Below, in pieces: positions 1 through 10,041 of a DNA stretch of 64,000 nt (position 1 is the stretch's first letter; each line of letters begins with the position of its first letter). The position numbers were made by a program, and so were the translations under genes. The stretch is from Burkholderia pyrrocinia (lineage in GTDB: Bacteria; Pseudomonadota; Gammaproteobacteria; Burkholderiales; Burkholderiaceae): the NCBI RefSeq assembly GCF_003330765.1, contig NZ_CP024903.1:2356001-2420000 (forward strand). The letters are read 5' to 3'. The notes below the pieces were generated by a model, which saw only the letters and a program-made list of their open reading frames with translations, had not been told where the DNA came from and did not search any database.

Positions 1-624
1 CGCTTTACCGACGACATCGAGATCGGCGCCAGCGTCTCGGTCGACGGCGTATGTCTGACGGTGACGACCATCCATTCGCCGGAGCTGATCGACTTCGACG
101 TGATGTTGCCGAGCCTGAAGATCACCACGCTGGCCGACCTGGCGACAGGCGCGCGGATCAACGTGGAGCGGGCCGCGAAGGACGGCGCGGAAATCGGCGG
201 GCATCCGCTGTCCGGCCATGTCGACTTCCCGGGGACCATCCTGCACATCGCGTCGTCCGAACACAACCGGATGATTCGCATCGGCGTGCCTGCCGATTTC
301 AAACGATATGTGTTCGCGAAGGGCTATATCGCGATCAACGGCTGCAGCCTCACCGTTTCGGACGTCAATCGCGACGAAGGCTGGTTTGAAATCTGGCTGA
401 TTCCGGAAACGCGACGCGCAACCACCTTCGATGCAAAGGGCGTCAACGACAAGGTCAACATCGAGATCGAGCGCAGCACCCAGGTCGTCGTGGATACGAT
501 CCGGGAAGCGGTCAAGGAAACGCTCGGCGAATTGACCGGCGTCGTCACGACGTTGCTGGCGGAAAAGGGCATCGATATCGAGGAACTGCTGGCCCGCAAC
601 GTCGCGCGACTGCCGAAGAAGTAA
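1..624 (+). CDS. ribE: Riboflavin synthase, alpha chain (5' truncated by window edge)
   Basis: Converts two 6,7-dimethyl-8-ribityllumazine molecules to riboflavin in the cytoplasm. The frame is open from base 1, so only the first 25-30 residues are missing. Two lumazine-binding repeats are visible. The first has the family motif DGVCLTV (keeping the Cys of NGCCLTV in the E. coli enzyme) and ends in NVERAAK. The second starts at EIGGHPLSGH and contains KGYIAINGCSLTV and the LIPET motif, so the Lys/Ser pair of the active site is kept. The C-terminus is unusual: after the normal end (QVVVDTIREAV) it runs on for about 40 residues with hydrophobic helical character (GELTGVVTTLLAEKGIDIEELL), which the E. 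coli enzyme lacks. It ends 170 bp before the convergent channel gene. It could be a paralogue rather than the main synthase. Confidence 0.85.
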   Translation, partial: RFTDDIEIGASVSVDGVCLTVTTIHSPELIDFDVMLPSLKITTLADLATGARINVERAAKDGAEIGGHPLSGHVDFPGTILHIASSEHNRMIRIGVPADFKRYVFAKGYIAINGCSLTVSDVNRDEGWFEIWLIPETRRATTFDAKGVNDKVNIEIERSTQVVVDTIREAVKETLGELTGVVTTLLAEKGIDIEELLARNVARLPKK

Positions 625-793
625 CGGATGCCGGCATGCCAGGTGATCCGCTGGATCACCGAGTATCGGCTCCCGTCGGAAAACACCTCGACCCACGGTT
701 CCGATTCCTCAAGCGTCCAGAGTACGAGATCGAGGCCGATCAGTTCGTCCCCGTCGTCGTCGGGCCAGCGCATGCCATCCGCCCGCGCCCGCC

Positions 794-2035
794 TCAATCC
801 GCTTCAGCCTGCGCGCCCTTCCCCACCGCCACGCGCTGCGCGCGATAAATCCCCGCGTGCCCCGAAAACAGATACGCGACGACACACGCGACGATCGCAT
901 ACACGCCGATATCCGCGCCGAACAGTTCGATCGCCATGATCGTCGATGCGATCGGCGTGTTGGCCGCGCCCGCGAATACCGCGACGAAGCCGAGCCCCGC
1001 GAGAACCGGCACCGGTAGCGCCAGCACCTGGCCGAGCGCGTTGCCAAGCGTCGCGCCAATGTAGAACAGCGGCGTCACTTCGCCGCCCTTGAACCCCGAC
1101 GCGAGCGTGACGACGGTGAACGCGAACTTGCCCGCGAAATCGTAGAGCGGCAGCGGGCCGTGAAACGCAGCCTCGATCGTCGGGATGCCGAGGCCGAGAT
1201 ACTGCGGCACGTTCAGCACGGTGGCTGCCACGGCGACCAGCACGCCGCCGAGCATCGGCTGCAGCGGCGCATAGCGGACGACCCGGCGGAACCACGCGGT
1301 CAGCGCATGCGTCGCATACGCGAACAGTCGCCCGACGACGCCGAACGCGATGCCCGCGACGACCGTCACGGCCAGCCCCGTCGCCGACACGGCCGGCACG
1401 AACGGAATCGCATAGGCCGTGTGATGCACGCCCCACGCGCGGCACACGACGTCCGCGACGATCGCCGACGCGACGCAGGTCAGCAGCGCGTCGTAGCGCA
1501 CGCGCCCGATCGCGAGCACCTCGAGCCCGAACACGGCGCCCGCGAGCGGCGTGCCGAACACCGACGCGAACCCGGCCGCGATGCCGCCCATCAGCAGCAC
1601 GCGCCGATACTCGCGATCGAGGCGGAACACCTGCGTGACGCGATCGGCGAGCGCGCCGCCCATCTGGACGGCCGTCCCCTCGCGGCCGGCCGAGCCGCCG
1701 AACAGGTGCGTGACGACAGTCGCGACGAGCACGAGCGGCGCCATCCGCTTCGGCACGAGCGCCTTCGGGTCGTGAATCTCGTCGATCAGCAGGTTGTTGC
1801 CGCGCGCGACCGGCTGGCCGAAACGATGGTAGATCCACCCGGTCGCGAAACCGGCGGCCGGCAGCCCCCACAGCAGCCACGGATGCGCCACGCGCGTGCC
1901 GGTCGCCCAGTCGAGTGCGATCAGGAACAGCGCGGAAGCCGTGCCGGCCAGCGCGCCGAGCAGGGCCGAGAGCGCGAGCCAGCGGCATACGTAGCGCACG
2001 GTCGCGAGAAGATCGGCAGAAGTCGTGAAAAACAT
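794..2035 (-). CDS. ClC-family voltage-gated chloride channel / Cl-/H+ antiporter
   Basis: A 413-residue integral membrane protein of the ClC family, which moves chloride or similar anions across the inner membrane, in some members coupled to protons. It has about ten hydrophobic segments starting near residue 15. The filter motif GGSAGREGTAVQMG near residue 100 keeps the gating glutamate of GREG, but the usual following proline is replaced by threonine. The later GGEVTPLFYIGATLGN matches the second half of the ClC pore. The chosen ATG (MFFTTSAD) is the first good start before the first membrane helix. The same frame stays open far upstream, but that is antisense to the chemotaxis genes. It is about 230 bp downstream of wspF on the same strand and is not obviously part of that operon. 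Confidence 0.88.
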   Translation of the reverse strand: MFFTTSADLLATVRYVCRWLALSALLGALAGTASALFLIALDWATGTRVAHPWLLWGLPAAGFATGWIYHRFGQPVARGNNLLIDEIHDPKALVPKRMAPLVLVATVVTHLFGGSAGREGTAVQMGGALADRVTQVFRLDREYRRVLLMGGIAAGFASVFGTPLAGAVFGLEVLAIGRVRYDALLTCVASAIVADVVCRAWGVHHTAYAIPFVPAVSATGLAVTVVAGIAFGVVGRLFAYATHALTAWFRRVVRYAPLQPMLGGVLVAVAATVLNVPQYLGLGIPTIEAAFHGPLPLYDFAGKFAFTVVTLASGFKGGEVTPLFYIGATLGNALGQVLALPVPVLAGLGFVAVFAGAANTPIASTIMAIELFGADIGVYAIVACVVAYLFSGHAGIYRAQRVAVGKGAQAEAD

Positions 2036-2268
2036 GATTTCCAGATTCGACGGAACATCAAAACCTGGGCGGCAGAATACCGCATGGACGGCCTGCGACC
2101 TCCTGACAACCCAGGAACACGCAGGCATCATCAGCCGGGCAAACCGGCGGTTGAGGGCCGCGCCGCGCGCAACGCGCCGGGAACGACCGCAGGGAGGCAT
2201 GCCATCTCCGCAGGCCGCAATTGTACGCGACGCCGCGCATCGCACACCATGCGGACGCCGGCGCGCCG

Positions 2269-3288
2269 TCAGTCCCGCAGCGGGCGCGTGATGCGCGAGA
2301 TCAGCTGGGGCGCAATCCGCTCGAGCGGCAGGATCGCCGACGCCGCGCCGATCGCCGCGGCCGCCTTCGGCATCCCGTAGACGGCGCTGGTCGCCTCGTC
2401 CTGCGCGATCGTGTAGCAGCCCTTCGCGCGCATCGCCTGCAGGCCGAGCGCGCCATCGCGCCCCATTCCCGTCAGCAGCACGCCGAACGCGTCGCCCTGC
2501 CAGCCGTCGGCGACGCTGTTGAAGAACACGTCGATCGATGGCCGGTACGGCGTCTCGACCGGATGCCGCGTATAGCCGAGCACGCCGCGCGGCGACAGGG
2601 CCAGGTGATCGTTGGTCGCCGCGAGCAGCACCTCGCCTGCCTGCGGCACGCTGCCCTGCCGCGCGACGCGCACTGGCAGCCGCGTGTAGCCGTCGAGCCA
2701 TTCCGCCATCCCGACCGCGAACGCCTGGTCGACATGCTGGACGATCACGATCGCGGCCGGAAAATCGGCCGGCAGCGCGCGCAGCAGCGCGGTGAGCGCG
2801 GTCGGCCCGCCCGCCGACGCACCGATCGCGACGAGCGTCGGCTGGCCGCGATCGGGCGCCGGCCCCGGCGGCACGAGCGTCACGGTGCGGCTCTCGAGCA
2901 GCCGGCCGATCTGGTCGATCTTCGCGAGCAGTTGCTGCGGCGAATGATCCGTCGGCAGCCCGAGCGCGAGCGTCGGCGTGTCGACCGCGTCGAGCGCGCC
3001 GGCGCCCATCGCCTCGTAGACCGACGACGTGTTCGCGCTGACGCTGACCGTCACGATCAGGATCGCGCACGGCGCACGCGCCATGATCTGCCGCGTCGCC
3101 GCCACGCCGTCGACCTTCGGCATCACGAGATCCATCAGCACGAGGTCGGGCGGATGGGCGATGCAGAAATCCACCGCCTCGTCGCCGTCGGTCGCGACCC
3201 ACAGCACGCGGTGGTCGGTGCGCAGCGCGATCACGCGGCGCAGCGCCTCGACGGCCAGCGGCAGGTCGTTGACGATGCCGATGTTCAT
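2269..3288 (-). CDS. wspF: WspF, CheB-type receptor methylesterase (Wsp system)
   Basis: Removes methyl groups from the WspA receptor and so resets signalling; loss of WspF in other bacteria locks the pathway on. 339 residues: a receiver domain at 1-125 with phospho-acceptor Asp53 in DLVLMDLVMPK, then a CheB methylesterase domain from about 150 with the catalytic triad Ser158 (GASAGG), His185 (IVQHVD) and Asp278 (TGMGRDG). All key residues are intact. It is last in the operon: its ATG overlaps the wspE stop by 4 bp (ATGA). No GGDEF gene (wspR) follows, unlike the Pseudomonas order; the next gene encodes a chloride channel. Confidence 0.93.
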   Translation of the reverse strand: MNIGIVNDLPLAVEALRRVIALRTDHRVLWVATDGDEAVDFCIAHPPDLVLMDLVMPKVDGVAATRQIMARAPCAILIVTVSVSANTSSVYEAMGAGALDAVDTPTLALGLPTDHSPQQLLAKIDQIGRLLESRTVTLVPPGPAPDRGQPTLVAIGASAGGPTALTALLRALPADFPAAIVIVQHVDQAFAVGMAEWLDGYTRLPVRVARQGSVPQAGEVLLAATNDHLALSPRGVLGYTRHPVETPYRPSIDVFFNSVADGWQGDAFGVLLTGMGRDGALGLQAMRAKGCYTIAQDEATSAVYGMPKAAAAIGAASAILPLERIAPQLISRITRPLRD

Positions 3289-5582
3289 CCGTGCGCGCCC
3301 CCGATCAGGTCGTGCACGGCATCGAGCAACGCCTCGTCGTGGAAGCTGCTCTTCGCGAGGTAGTAGTCGGCGCCGGCATCGAGCCCGCGGCGGCGATCCT
3401 CGTCGCGATCCTTGTACGACACGATCATCACCGGCAAGCGCTTGAGCATCGGATCGTTCTTGATCAGCGTGACGAGTTCGATGCCGTCCATGCGCGGCAT
3501 GTCGACGTCGGTGACGACGAGGTCGAACGCGTCGCTGCGCACTGCGTTCCAGCCTTCCATCCCGTCGACCGCGACCGTCACGTCGTAGCCGCGCTTTTCC
3601 AGCAGCTTGCGTTCGAGCTCGCGCACCGTCAGCGAATCGTCGACGACGAGCACGCGGCGGCGCCGGTCGGCGAGCGCGAGCTGCGGGTCGCGCGTGAGTC
3701 GCGCGAGCTGCCCGCCGCGCACGAGCTTGTCGACCGAGCGGATCAGGTCCTCGACGTCGACGATCAGCACGGGATCGCCGTTCTCGAGCAGCGCGCCGGC
3801 TGCGATGTTCTGGATCTTGTTCAGGCGGCTGTCGAGCGGCTGCACGACGAGCATCCGCTCGCCGAGGAAGCGGTCGACCGCGACGCCATACAGCTCGGGC
3901 TCGGCGCCGACGACCACGACCGCGGTGCTCGCGCGCGCGACGTCGGGCTCGCCCGCATCGAGCAACTGGTGCGCGGCGACGAGGCCCGCGCGCCGTCCGT
4001 CGAACGGAAAATGCGGCTGCCCTTCGAGCACGTCGATATCGTCGTGCGCGAGCTCGAGCGTGCGGCGCACATGCGCGAGCGGGAACGCATACGCCTCGCC
4101 GCCGACCTCGACGAGCAGGCTGCGGATCACCGACAGCGTGAGCGGCAACTGCAGCACGAAGCGCATGCCGGCGCCCGGCTCGTTGAAGATCCGCACCGCG
4201 CCGCGCACGCCGCGCACCATCTCCTGCACCGCGTCGAGGCCGACGCCGCGACCCGACACGTCGGTCACCGCCTCGCGCATCGAGAAGCCCGGCAGCAGCA
4301 GGAATTCGAGCAGCTCGGGATCGGACAGCCGCGCGGCCGTCTCGTCGTCGGTCAGGCGCTGGCGCACGACGGCCGCGCGCAGCGCGTCCATGTCGACGCC
4401 CGGCCCGTCGTCGATCACGCTGACGAGCAGCGAGCCGGCGCTGTGGCGCGCCTCCAGCGTCACGCTCGCCTCGGCATGCTTGCCGCGCGCGCGCCGCGCG
4501 TCGGGCGATTCGACGCCGTGGTCGAGCGCGTTGCGCAGCAGGTGGCCGAGCGGCGCGTCGAGCAGGTCGAGGATGTCGCGGTCGACCTGCGTGCCCTCGC
4601 CGACGATCGAGAAGCGCACCTGCTTGCCGAGCGAGCGCGCGAGATCGCGGACGATGCGCGGATACGCGCGCGTCGCGTCGCCGAACGGCCGCATCCGGCA
4701 TTGCAGCGCCTCGTCGTATAACTGCTCCGCGATATGCGTGCTGCGCCGCTCGAAGCGGTCGAACTCGTCCATGCGCTCGGCAAGCGAACGCTGCAGGTCG
4801 TTGAGCATGTGCCGCACTTCGTTCATCGACGCGAGCATGCCCGCGTCGAGATCGTCGGCGAATTGTTCGTACATCAAATCGAGCGAACGGGCCGCGTCGC
4901 GCTGTGCGCGCTTCACGCGCAGCATCGATTCGGCGAACGGCTTGAGCCAGCGCGATTCGACGAGCGATTCGCCGGACAGGCTCAGCAGGCGGTTCAGCGT
5001 ATCGGCGCGCACGCGGCGCATCGCGCCGGCGCCGGCCACGCGGCCGGCCTGGGCCGGATCGGGCACCGTGCCCGACACGGCGAGCGGCGGCACCGTGGCG
5101 CTGGCCCCGACGGGCTCGTTCGCGGCGCCGTCGCGCTCGCGATAAGGCACGACCGGCGGCGGCACGACGGCCGGCGCCTGCATCGTCCGCGCACCGTCGG
5201 CGCCCGTCAGCGCCGCCGCGAACACGTCGATCTCGGTCGGCGTCACGGGCGGCCCCTGCGGATCGCCGACGCGCACCAGCAGATCGACGCCGGCGAGCAG
5301 CACGTCGACGTGCGTGGCCGTCAGCGCGATCGTGCCGGCCTGCGCGGCGACGAAGCATTCTTCCATCCGCCCCGCGATGTCGACGCCGAGCGGCACGCCG
5401 ACGATGCGCGCGGCGCCCTTCAGCGAATGCGCGGCGCGCATGCACGCTTCGAGCGCGACGGAATCGGGCTCGCCCGATTCGAGCGCGAGCAGCCGCTCGG
5501 ACAGCGCCTGAGTCTGCGTGCGCGTCTCCTCGCGATACAGCTCGAGCAGCGACAGGTGGCTCAGATCGTCATCGCCGCTCAT
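3285..5582 (-). CDS. wspE: WspE, CheA-type hybrid histidine kinase with C-terminal receiver
   Basis: Cytoplasmic sensor kinase of the Wsp complex, 765 residues. Domain order: HPt with phosphorylated His52 in AAHSLKG; a Pro/Ala-rich linker; dimerisation region; HATPase domain with HLLRNALDHGVESP (N box) and GRGVGLDAV (G box); CheW-like domain near 520-640 (LLVEVGGEAYAFPL); and a receiver domain near 640-760 with VLVVDDS and acceptor Asp in VVTDVDMPRMDG. That order is the WspE signature among CheA proteins. It is coupled on both sides: its start overlaps the wspD stop and its stop overlaps the wspF start, each as ATGA. Phosphoryl groups are expected to go to its own receiver, to WspF, and by inference to the receiver of WspHRR. 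Confidence 0.93.
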   Translation of the reverse strand: MSGDDDLSHLSLLELYREETRTQTQALSERLLALESGEPDSVALEACMRAAHSLKGAARIVGVPLGVDIAGRMEECFVAAQAGTIALTATHVDVLLAGVDLLVRVGDPQGPPVTPTEIDVFAAALTGADGARTMQAPAVVPPPVVPYRERDGAANEPVGASATVPPLAVSGTVPDPAQAGRVAGAGAMRRVRADTLNRLLSLSGESLVESRWLKPFAESMLRVKRAQRDAARSLDLMYEQFADDLDAGMLASMNEVRHMLNDLQRSLAERMDEFDRFERRSTHIAEQLYDEALQCRMRPFGDATRAYPRIVRDLARSLGKQVRFSIVGEGTQVDRDILDLLDAPLGHLLRNALDHGVESPDARRARGKHAEASVTLEARHSAGSLLVSVIDDGPGVDMDALRAAVVRQRLTDDETAARLSDPELLEFLLLPGFSMREAVTDVSGRGVGLDAVQEMVRGVRGAVRIFNEPGAGMRFVLQLPLTLSVIRSLLVEVGGEAYAFPLAHVRRTLELAHDDIDVLEGQPHFPFDGRRAGLVAAHQLLDAGEPDVARASTAVVVVGAEPELYGVAVDRFLGERMLVVQPLDSRLNKIQNIAAGALLENGDPVLIVDVEDLIRSVDKLVRGGQLARLTRDPQLALADRRRRVLVVDDSLTVRELERKLLEKRGYDVTVAVDGMEGWNAVRSDAFDLVVTDVDMPRMDGIELVTLIKNDPMLKRLPVMIVSYKDRDEDRRRGLDAGADYYLAKSSFHDEALLDAVHDLIGGAHG

Positions 5583-6286
5583 CGCATGCTCCGTGTCACG
5601 GCGTCGAACAGGCGATCGTCGTCGAGCAGGCCCACCGACTTGCCGCGCCACGACAGCACGCCGCGTGACAGGCCGGCGCTCGCGCGCCCGACCGTCGCCG
5701 GCACGGGCACCCAGTCGGAAGCACCGAAGCGCAGCACGCCTTCGACTTCGTCGACCGGAAACACGACCGGGTCGCCCTGATGCGCGGCGACCAGCAGCCG
5801 CGTGAAACGGCCGTCGCCGCCACCGTTGCCGCCCTTGCCTGCATCGAGGCCGAGCAGCGCGCCGATCGAGATCGCGATGCGCAGCGTGCCGCGGATGTTG
5901 ACCACGCCGCGCACGGCCGAATTGCGGCGATGCGGCAGCGAATGGATCGGGCGCGTGCCGGCGATCTCGCGCAGCACGCCGATCGGCAGCGCGAGCCATT
6001 CGTCGGCCACGCGGAACGCCAGCGCCGCCTGGTGCGTATCGCCGTCGTCGTCGCGCCCGTGCGTCGCGCCGAACGCGCTGATCCGGCGCGTGGCGTCGGC
6101 CATCTCGGCGTCGCCGAGCGGACGCTCGAGCAGCTTCGCCGCGTGAGACGCGTAGACCGGGCAGTTCAGGCAGCGCAGGCAGTCGGCCAGCCGCTCGCAC
6201 GAGCGGTCGCCGTGCGTGCCGATCCGGTTCCAGCAATCGTCGACGTCGATCGTCGTGTCGTCAGTGGCAGCGGCGTCGCGGTTCAT
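5579..6286 (-). CDS. wspD: WspD, CheW-like coupling protein with N-terminal Cys-rich segment
   Basis: 235 residues. The second of two CheW adaptors in the operon, bridging receptor and kinase. The C-terminal two thirds (about 85-230) are CheW-like, with LAFRVADEWLALPI, RGVVNIRGTLRI and a final FDAVTRSM. The N-terminus carries a small Cys cluster (CLRCLNCPVY near residue 40) that also occurs in WspD proteins elsewhere. The ATG gives a 46-bp gap to wspC upstream, the largest gap between wspA and wspF; the stop overlaps wspE. Confidence 0.9.
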   Translation of the reverse strand: MNRDAAATDDTTIDVDDCWNRIGTHGDRSCERLADCLRCLNCPVYASHAAKLLERPLGDAEMADATRRISAFGATHGRDDDGDTHQAALAFRVADEWLALPIGVLREIAGTRPIHSLPHRRNSAVRGVVNIRGTLRIAISIGALLGLDAGKGGNGGGDGRFTRLLVAAHQGDPVVFPVDEVEGVLRFGASDWVPVPATVGRASAGLSRGVLSWRGKSVGLLDDDRLFDAVTRSMR

Positions 6287-6332
6287 TCGTTCCTCTGGTC
6301 ATCGCGGTGTCGGTCCCCAACCCGTATTCGTT

Positions 6333-7733
6333 TCAGCCCGCCGAGCGCCGTGCGCGCTCCAGCAGCCATTGCGCGCCCGCGCGATCGCCGCCGACGTCGA
6401 GCAGCGTCGCGAGGTGCGTCAGCGCCTCATGGTGCGTGGGCCGCAGGTACAGCGCCTTCCGGTAGAAGTCGCCCGCTTCTGCGGCGCGCCCGCGCGCATC
6501 CGCGATCAGTCCGTTCAGGTAGAACGCATCGGCATGCGGGCCGACGCGCGCCGAGAACTGCGCGAGCACGTGCTCGGCCTCGTCGAACGCACCCGCGTTC
6601 GCGAGCGCCTGCGCATCCTCGAGCGTCGGCGCGATGCCTTCGGCGACCGGCGCGGCCGCATCGGCCGTCGCCACCGACCGGTCGGCCCGTGCGTGGAACG
6701 CGGCCGGGTGCACGGCGGGCGGCGTCGCCGCGAACGGTTGCAGCCCGTCACCGGGCCAGGCCGGCGCCGCGACGGCCAGCACCGGGCGCGTCGCCGCGAG
6801 CGGCGCGACCGTGATGCGCTCGGTGCGCCGGTACGGCGCTGCAGCTGACAGCGACGCAGCCGGCCAAGCCGCGCTTGCGTCGGCCACCGCGCCGGCAGGC
6901 TCGCGATGAAACGCGAACGCCAGCGGCACGCGCGCCGAGCGCATCCCGTGCCGCATCGCGACGCCCGTTTCGGCCGGCCCGACGAACAGCATGCCGTCGT
7001 CGGCGAGACGCTCGTCGAGCGAGCGGATCACGCGATCCTGCACGTCGCGGTCGAAGTAGATCAGCACGTTGCGGCAGAACACGAAATCGTAGCGAATGCC
7101 CGGATCCGCGATCGGTTCGACGAGGTTCGCGTGCCGGAACTGCACGCGCGCACGCACGCGCTCGTCGAGCAGCCAGCCGTCGCTGGCCGGCGTGAAGTGC
7201 CGCACGCGAAACTCCGTCGCGGTGCCGCGGAACGCGTTGCGCCCGTAACAGCCCAGCCGGGCCAACTCGATTGCGCGCGCGCTGAGATCGATCGCGTCGA
7301 TCGTGAAGCTGGCCGGTTCGAGCCCCGCGTCGAGCAGCGCCATCGCCGCCGAATACGGCTCCTCGCCCGTCGAACACGGCGCGCTCAGCACGCGGATCAC
7401 GCGGCCGGGCATCGCGGCGACCCGTTCGGCCGCGAGCCGCGCGAGCGTCGCGAATGCCTCGCGATCGCGGAAGAACCACGTCTCGGGCACGACGAACAGC
7501 TCGATCAGCGCGCGCCGCTCGTCGGCCGACGCATTGAGCTGCTGCCAGTACGCGTCGAGCGCTTCCTGCGTCACGGGCGGCCGCGCTGCCGACGGCAGGC
7601 GCTCGCCGTCCGCCTGCAGCGCATGCACGCGCTCCGTCAGCGCACGGGTCATAAAATCGTTGCCGAGCGAATCGGGGTCGATGCCGGTCTCGCGCAGCAG
7701 CCAGCCGCGAAATCGTGCTTCGGATTCTTTCAT
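6333..7733 (-). CDS. wspC: WspC, CheR-type receptor methyltransferase with TPR tail
   Basis: Methylates glutamates of WspA using S-adenosylmethionine. 466 residues: CheR helical and Rossmann domains at about 1-275 (SAPCSTGEEPYSAAM is the SAM-binding motif, FCRNVLIYF the CheR motif), an Ala/Pro-rich linker at 280-365, and a C-terminal TPR-like region at about 370-466 (ALANAGAFDEAEHVLAQF, YRKALYLRPTHHEAL). CheR plus TPR is typical of WspC. The start overlaps the wspB stop as ATGA. The first codons, ATGAAAGAATC, also occur twice at the start of wspHRR. Confidence 0.92.
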   Translation of the reverse strand: MKESEARFRGWLLRETGIDPDSLGNDFMTRALTERVHALQADGERLPSAARPPVTQEALDAYWQQLNASADERRALIELFVVPETWFFRDREAFATLARLAAERVAAMPGRVIRVLSAPCSTGEEPYSAAMALLDAGLEPASFTIDAIDLSARAIELARLGCYGRNAFRGTATEFRVRHFTPASDGWLLDERVRARVQFRHANLVEPIADPGIRYDFVFCRNVLIYFDRDVQDRVIRSLDERLADDGMLFVGPAETGVAMRHGMRSARVPLAFAFHREPAGAVADASAAWPAASLSAAAPYRRTERITVAPLAATRPVLAVAAPAWPGDGLQPFAATPPAVHPAAFHARADRSVATADAAAPVAEGIAPTLEDAQALANAGAFDEAEHVLAQFSARVGPHADAFYLNGLIADARGRAAEAGDFYRKALYLRPTHHEALTHLATLLDVGGDRAGAQWLLERARRSAG

Positions 7734-8242
7734 GCGGACTCCCCCCCGTGGCCCGGCTGGCCGTCGAACAGATACAGGCGCGCAACGTCGTCGATCAGGT
7801 CGGACACCGACACCTGCTGCACCACGCCGTCGGGCGTGTTCGCGACGAGCCCGAGCCAGCGCGTGCGCGCGGTCGAGATGCCGCTCGCGCGGAACGCCGC
7901 GCGGTCGATCCGCATCGTCTGCGTCGCGCGCTCGACGATCAGGCCGATCACGCGCTCGACGTCGGCCTGGCCCGTGCGGTAGCGGACCATCACGAGCCGC
8001 GTCGAGCGCAGCGCCTGCGCGCGCCGCCCGAGCGCCATCATCGGTACGTCGATCACCGGCACCGGCTGGCCGCCGCGCATCAGCAGCCCGGCAATCCATT
8101 CGGGTGCGCCCGGCACCGCCTTCGTGATCGCGAGCGGCAGCACTTCTTCGATGCCGGCCGCATCGAGCGCATAGCGCTCGCCGTCGAGCTCGAACATCAG
8201 GAACAGCGCGTGTGCGCCGTTCTGCGTGTCGGCGCGCGTCAC
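7730..8242 (-). CDS. wspB: WspB, CheW-like coupling protein
   Basis: 170 residues, a single CheW domain over almost the whole length ([60 protein letters not shown]). It couples WspA to WspE. The only start that fits is a GTG that overlaps the wspA stop (GTGA), so translation is probably by re-initiation after wspA. Its own stop overlaps wspC. Confidence 0.9.
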   Translation of the reverse strand: MTRADTQNGAHALFLMFELDGERYALDAAGIEEVLPLAITKAVPGAPEWIAGLLMRGGQPVPVIDVPMMALGRRAQALRSTRLVMVRYRTGQADVERVIGLIVERATQTMRIDRAAFRASGISTARTRWLGLVANTPDGVVQQVSVSDLIDDVARLYLFDGQPGHGGESA

Positions 8243-9915
8243 GCGTCGACCTTGAAGCGCGACACGCTGGTGCGCAACTGATTCGCGACGAGCGTCAGGT
8301 CGTCGATCGCCTGCGACGACTGGCGCAGCGACTCGGCCGTCTGCTGCGCGGCTTCCGACAGCTGCGACAGCGCCTGCGTGATCTGCTCGGCGCCGTTCGC
8401 CTGCGTCTGCATCCCCTCGTTGACCATCTGGAATCGCGGCGACAGCGTCTGCACCTCGGAGATGATCTGCGACAGTTGCCCGCCGACCTGCTGCACGTCG
8501 AGCATCCCGCGGCGCACTTCCTCGGAGAACTTGTCCATCCCCATCACGCCCGCCGACACGGCCGACTGGATTTCCTTCACCGTCTGCTCGATGTCGTAGG
8601 TCGCCACGGCCGTCTGGTCGGCGAGGCGGCGGATCTCGGTCGCGACGACCGCGAAGCCGCGGCCGTACTCGCCGGCCTTCTCAGCCTCGATCGCCGCATT
8701 CAGCGACAGCAGGTTGGTCTGGTCGGCCACCTTGGTGATGGTCGCGACCACCTGGTTGATGTTCAGCGCCTTCTCGTTGAGGATCGCGAGCTTCGCGTTC
8801 ACCGAGCCGGCCGCGTCCATCACGCTGCGCATCGTCTCGCCCATCCGCGTGATGCCGCCCTGGCTCACGCCCGCGAGCGTCGCCGACTGCTCGGCCACGC
8901 CGGCCACCTCGTTCATCGTGCGCAGCAGGTCGCGCGACGTCGCGAAGATCTCGCGCGAGGTCGCGCCGATCTCGGTCGTCGTCGCCGCGGTTTCGTTCGC
9001 GGTCGCCTGCTGCTCGCGCGACGTCGCCGCGATCTCGGCGACCGACGTCGTCACCTGCAGCGACGACTGCTGCGCGCGCGCGACGAGTTCGGTCAGCTCG
9101 TCGGCCATCCGGTTGAAGCCCGTCTCGAGCGTGCCGAATTCGTCGCGGCGGCGCAGGTCGAGGCGGCGCGTCAGGTTGCCGGTACGCATCACGTCGTGCA
9201 CCTCGACGAGCCGCGCCATCGGTTTGGTGACCGAACGGTACAGCCCGAAGCCGAGCCCGAGCGCGGACAGCAGCACGAACGCCAGCGCGGTCGCGAGCAC
9301 GACCTCGGTGTCCTGCACGGATTCGCGGATCAGCTTCGCGGACTGCTCGGCGAACTTGCGGTTCTCCTGCACCAGCGTGTTCGCGTTGCGTACGACCTCG
9401 GTCCACGCCGGCAGCGTTTTCGCGTACGCGGCGACGGCCTCTTCACGCGACACGCGGTTCTTCTGCACGGCTTCGTTCAACAGCGGCACGTAGCGATCGT
9501 AGGCGCCGCGGAACGCCGCGAAGCGCTGCCGGTCGTCGTCGCGAAACGTCGTGCTCTGGTAGTCGACCGACAGCGACTCGATGTCCTTCAGCACGTCGGA
9601 GATCTTCGCGAGATCGCGTTGCTCGGATTCGGGCTCGGTGTCGACGAAGGTCGCCTGCTGCAGCAGCGTGAACGATTCGTTGACCGACCCGCGCAGCGAC
9701 GACGCGATGTAGACGCCGGGCAGCGAGTCGCGCTCGATGCTGACGGCTTCGCTGTTGATCGCGCGCAGTCGCTCGTACGACACGCCGGCTGTCACCAGCA
9801 TCAGTACGAACAGCACGCCGAAGCTGAGCAGGATGCGATTGCCGAGCGTCAGCCGGGCAGCGCCGATCGTTGGATGCAGGCTTTCATTGGTCGCGCGGGG
9901 CGTCACGGTGGCCAT
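8239..9915 (-). CDS. wspA: WspA, membrane chemoreceptor (MCP) of the Wsp system
   Basis: 558-residue methyl-accepting receptor that in Pseudomonas responds to surface contact or envelope stress. First TM near 28-50 ([16 protein letters not shown]), a periplasmic four-helix-type domain of about 150 residues, second TM near 205-225 ([16 protein letters not shown]), a HAMP segment ([10 protein letters not shown]), then a long coiled-coil signalling domain whose hairpin tip is [30 protein letters not shown]. There is no C-terminal NWETF-type pentapeptide for tethering CheR, which fits a dedicated WspC. It begins 126 bp downstream of wspHRR and its stop overlaps wspB. Confidence 0.92.
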   Translation of the reverse strand: MATVTPRATNESLHPTIGAARLTLGNRILLSFGVLFVLMLVTAGVSYERLRAINSEAVSIERDSLPGVYIASSLRGSVNESFTLLQQATFVDTEPESEQRDLAKISDVLKDIESLSVDYQSTTFRDDDRQRFAAFRGAYDRYVPLLNEAVQKNRVSREEAVAAYAKTLPAWTEVVRNANTLVQENRKFAEQSAKLIRESVQDTEVVLATALAFVLLSALGLGFGLYRSVTKPMARLVEVHDVMRTGNLTRRLDLRRRDEFGTLETGFNRMADELTELVARAQQSSLQVTTSVAEIAATSREQQATANETAATTTEIGATSREIFATSRDLLRTMNEVAGVAEQSATLAGVSQGGITRMGETMRSVMDAAGSVNAKLAILNEKALNINQVVATITKVADQTNLLSLNAAIEAEKAGEYGRGFAVVATEIRRLADQTAVATYDIEQTVKEIQSAVSAGVMGMDKFSEEVRRGMLDVQQVGGQLSQIISEVQTLSPRFQMVNEGMQTQANGAEQITQALSQLSEAAQQTAESLRQSSQAIDDLTLVANQLRTSVSRFKVDA

Positions 9916-10041
9916 GTTCGTTATGGGCTTTCTAAAATCAGCGTTGAAAAAATCCGCGCTCGCCTGCGCGCCGGACGGCGCGCCACGAGCGCATCGGGGT
10001 CGGATGCGGACGGCGCGGCGCCGGCAGGCCGCGCCGCGAAA

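Noticed and set aside
324..773. Minus-strand frame antisense to the end of ribE (MRWPDDDGDELIGLDLVLWTL... from ATG 773)
   Set aside because: Its first 50 codons, outside ribE, look gene-like, but the rest is antisense to a real gene with Ser/Arg-rich shadow composition. At most a degenerate remnant; not called as a gene.
794..5445. Very long Arg/Ala-rich open frames on both strands over the wsp genes
   Set aside because: Shadows caused by high GC third positions; no domains, and they overlap well-supported chemotaxis genes.
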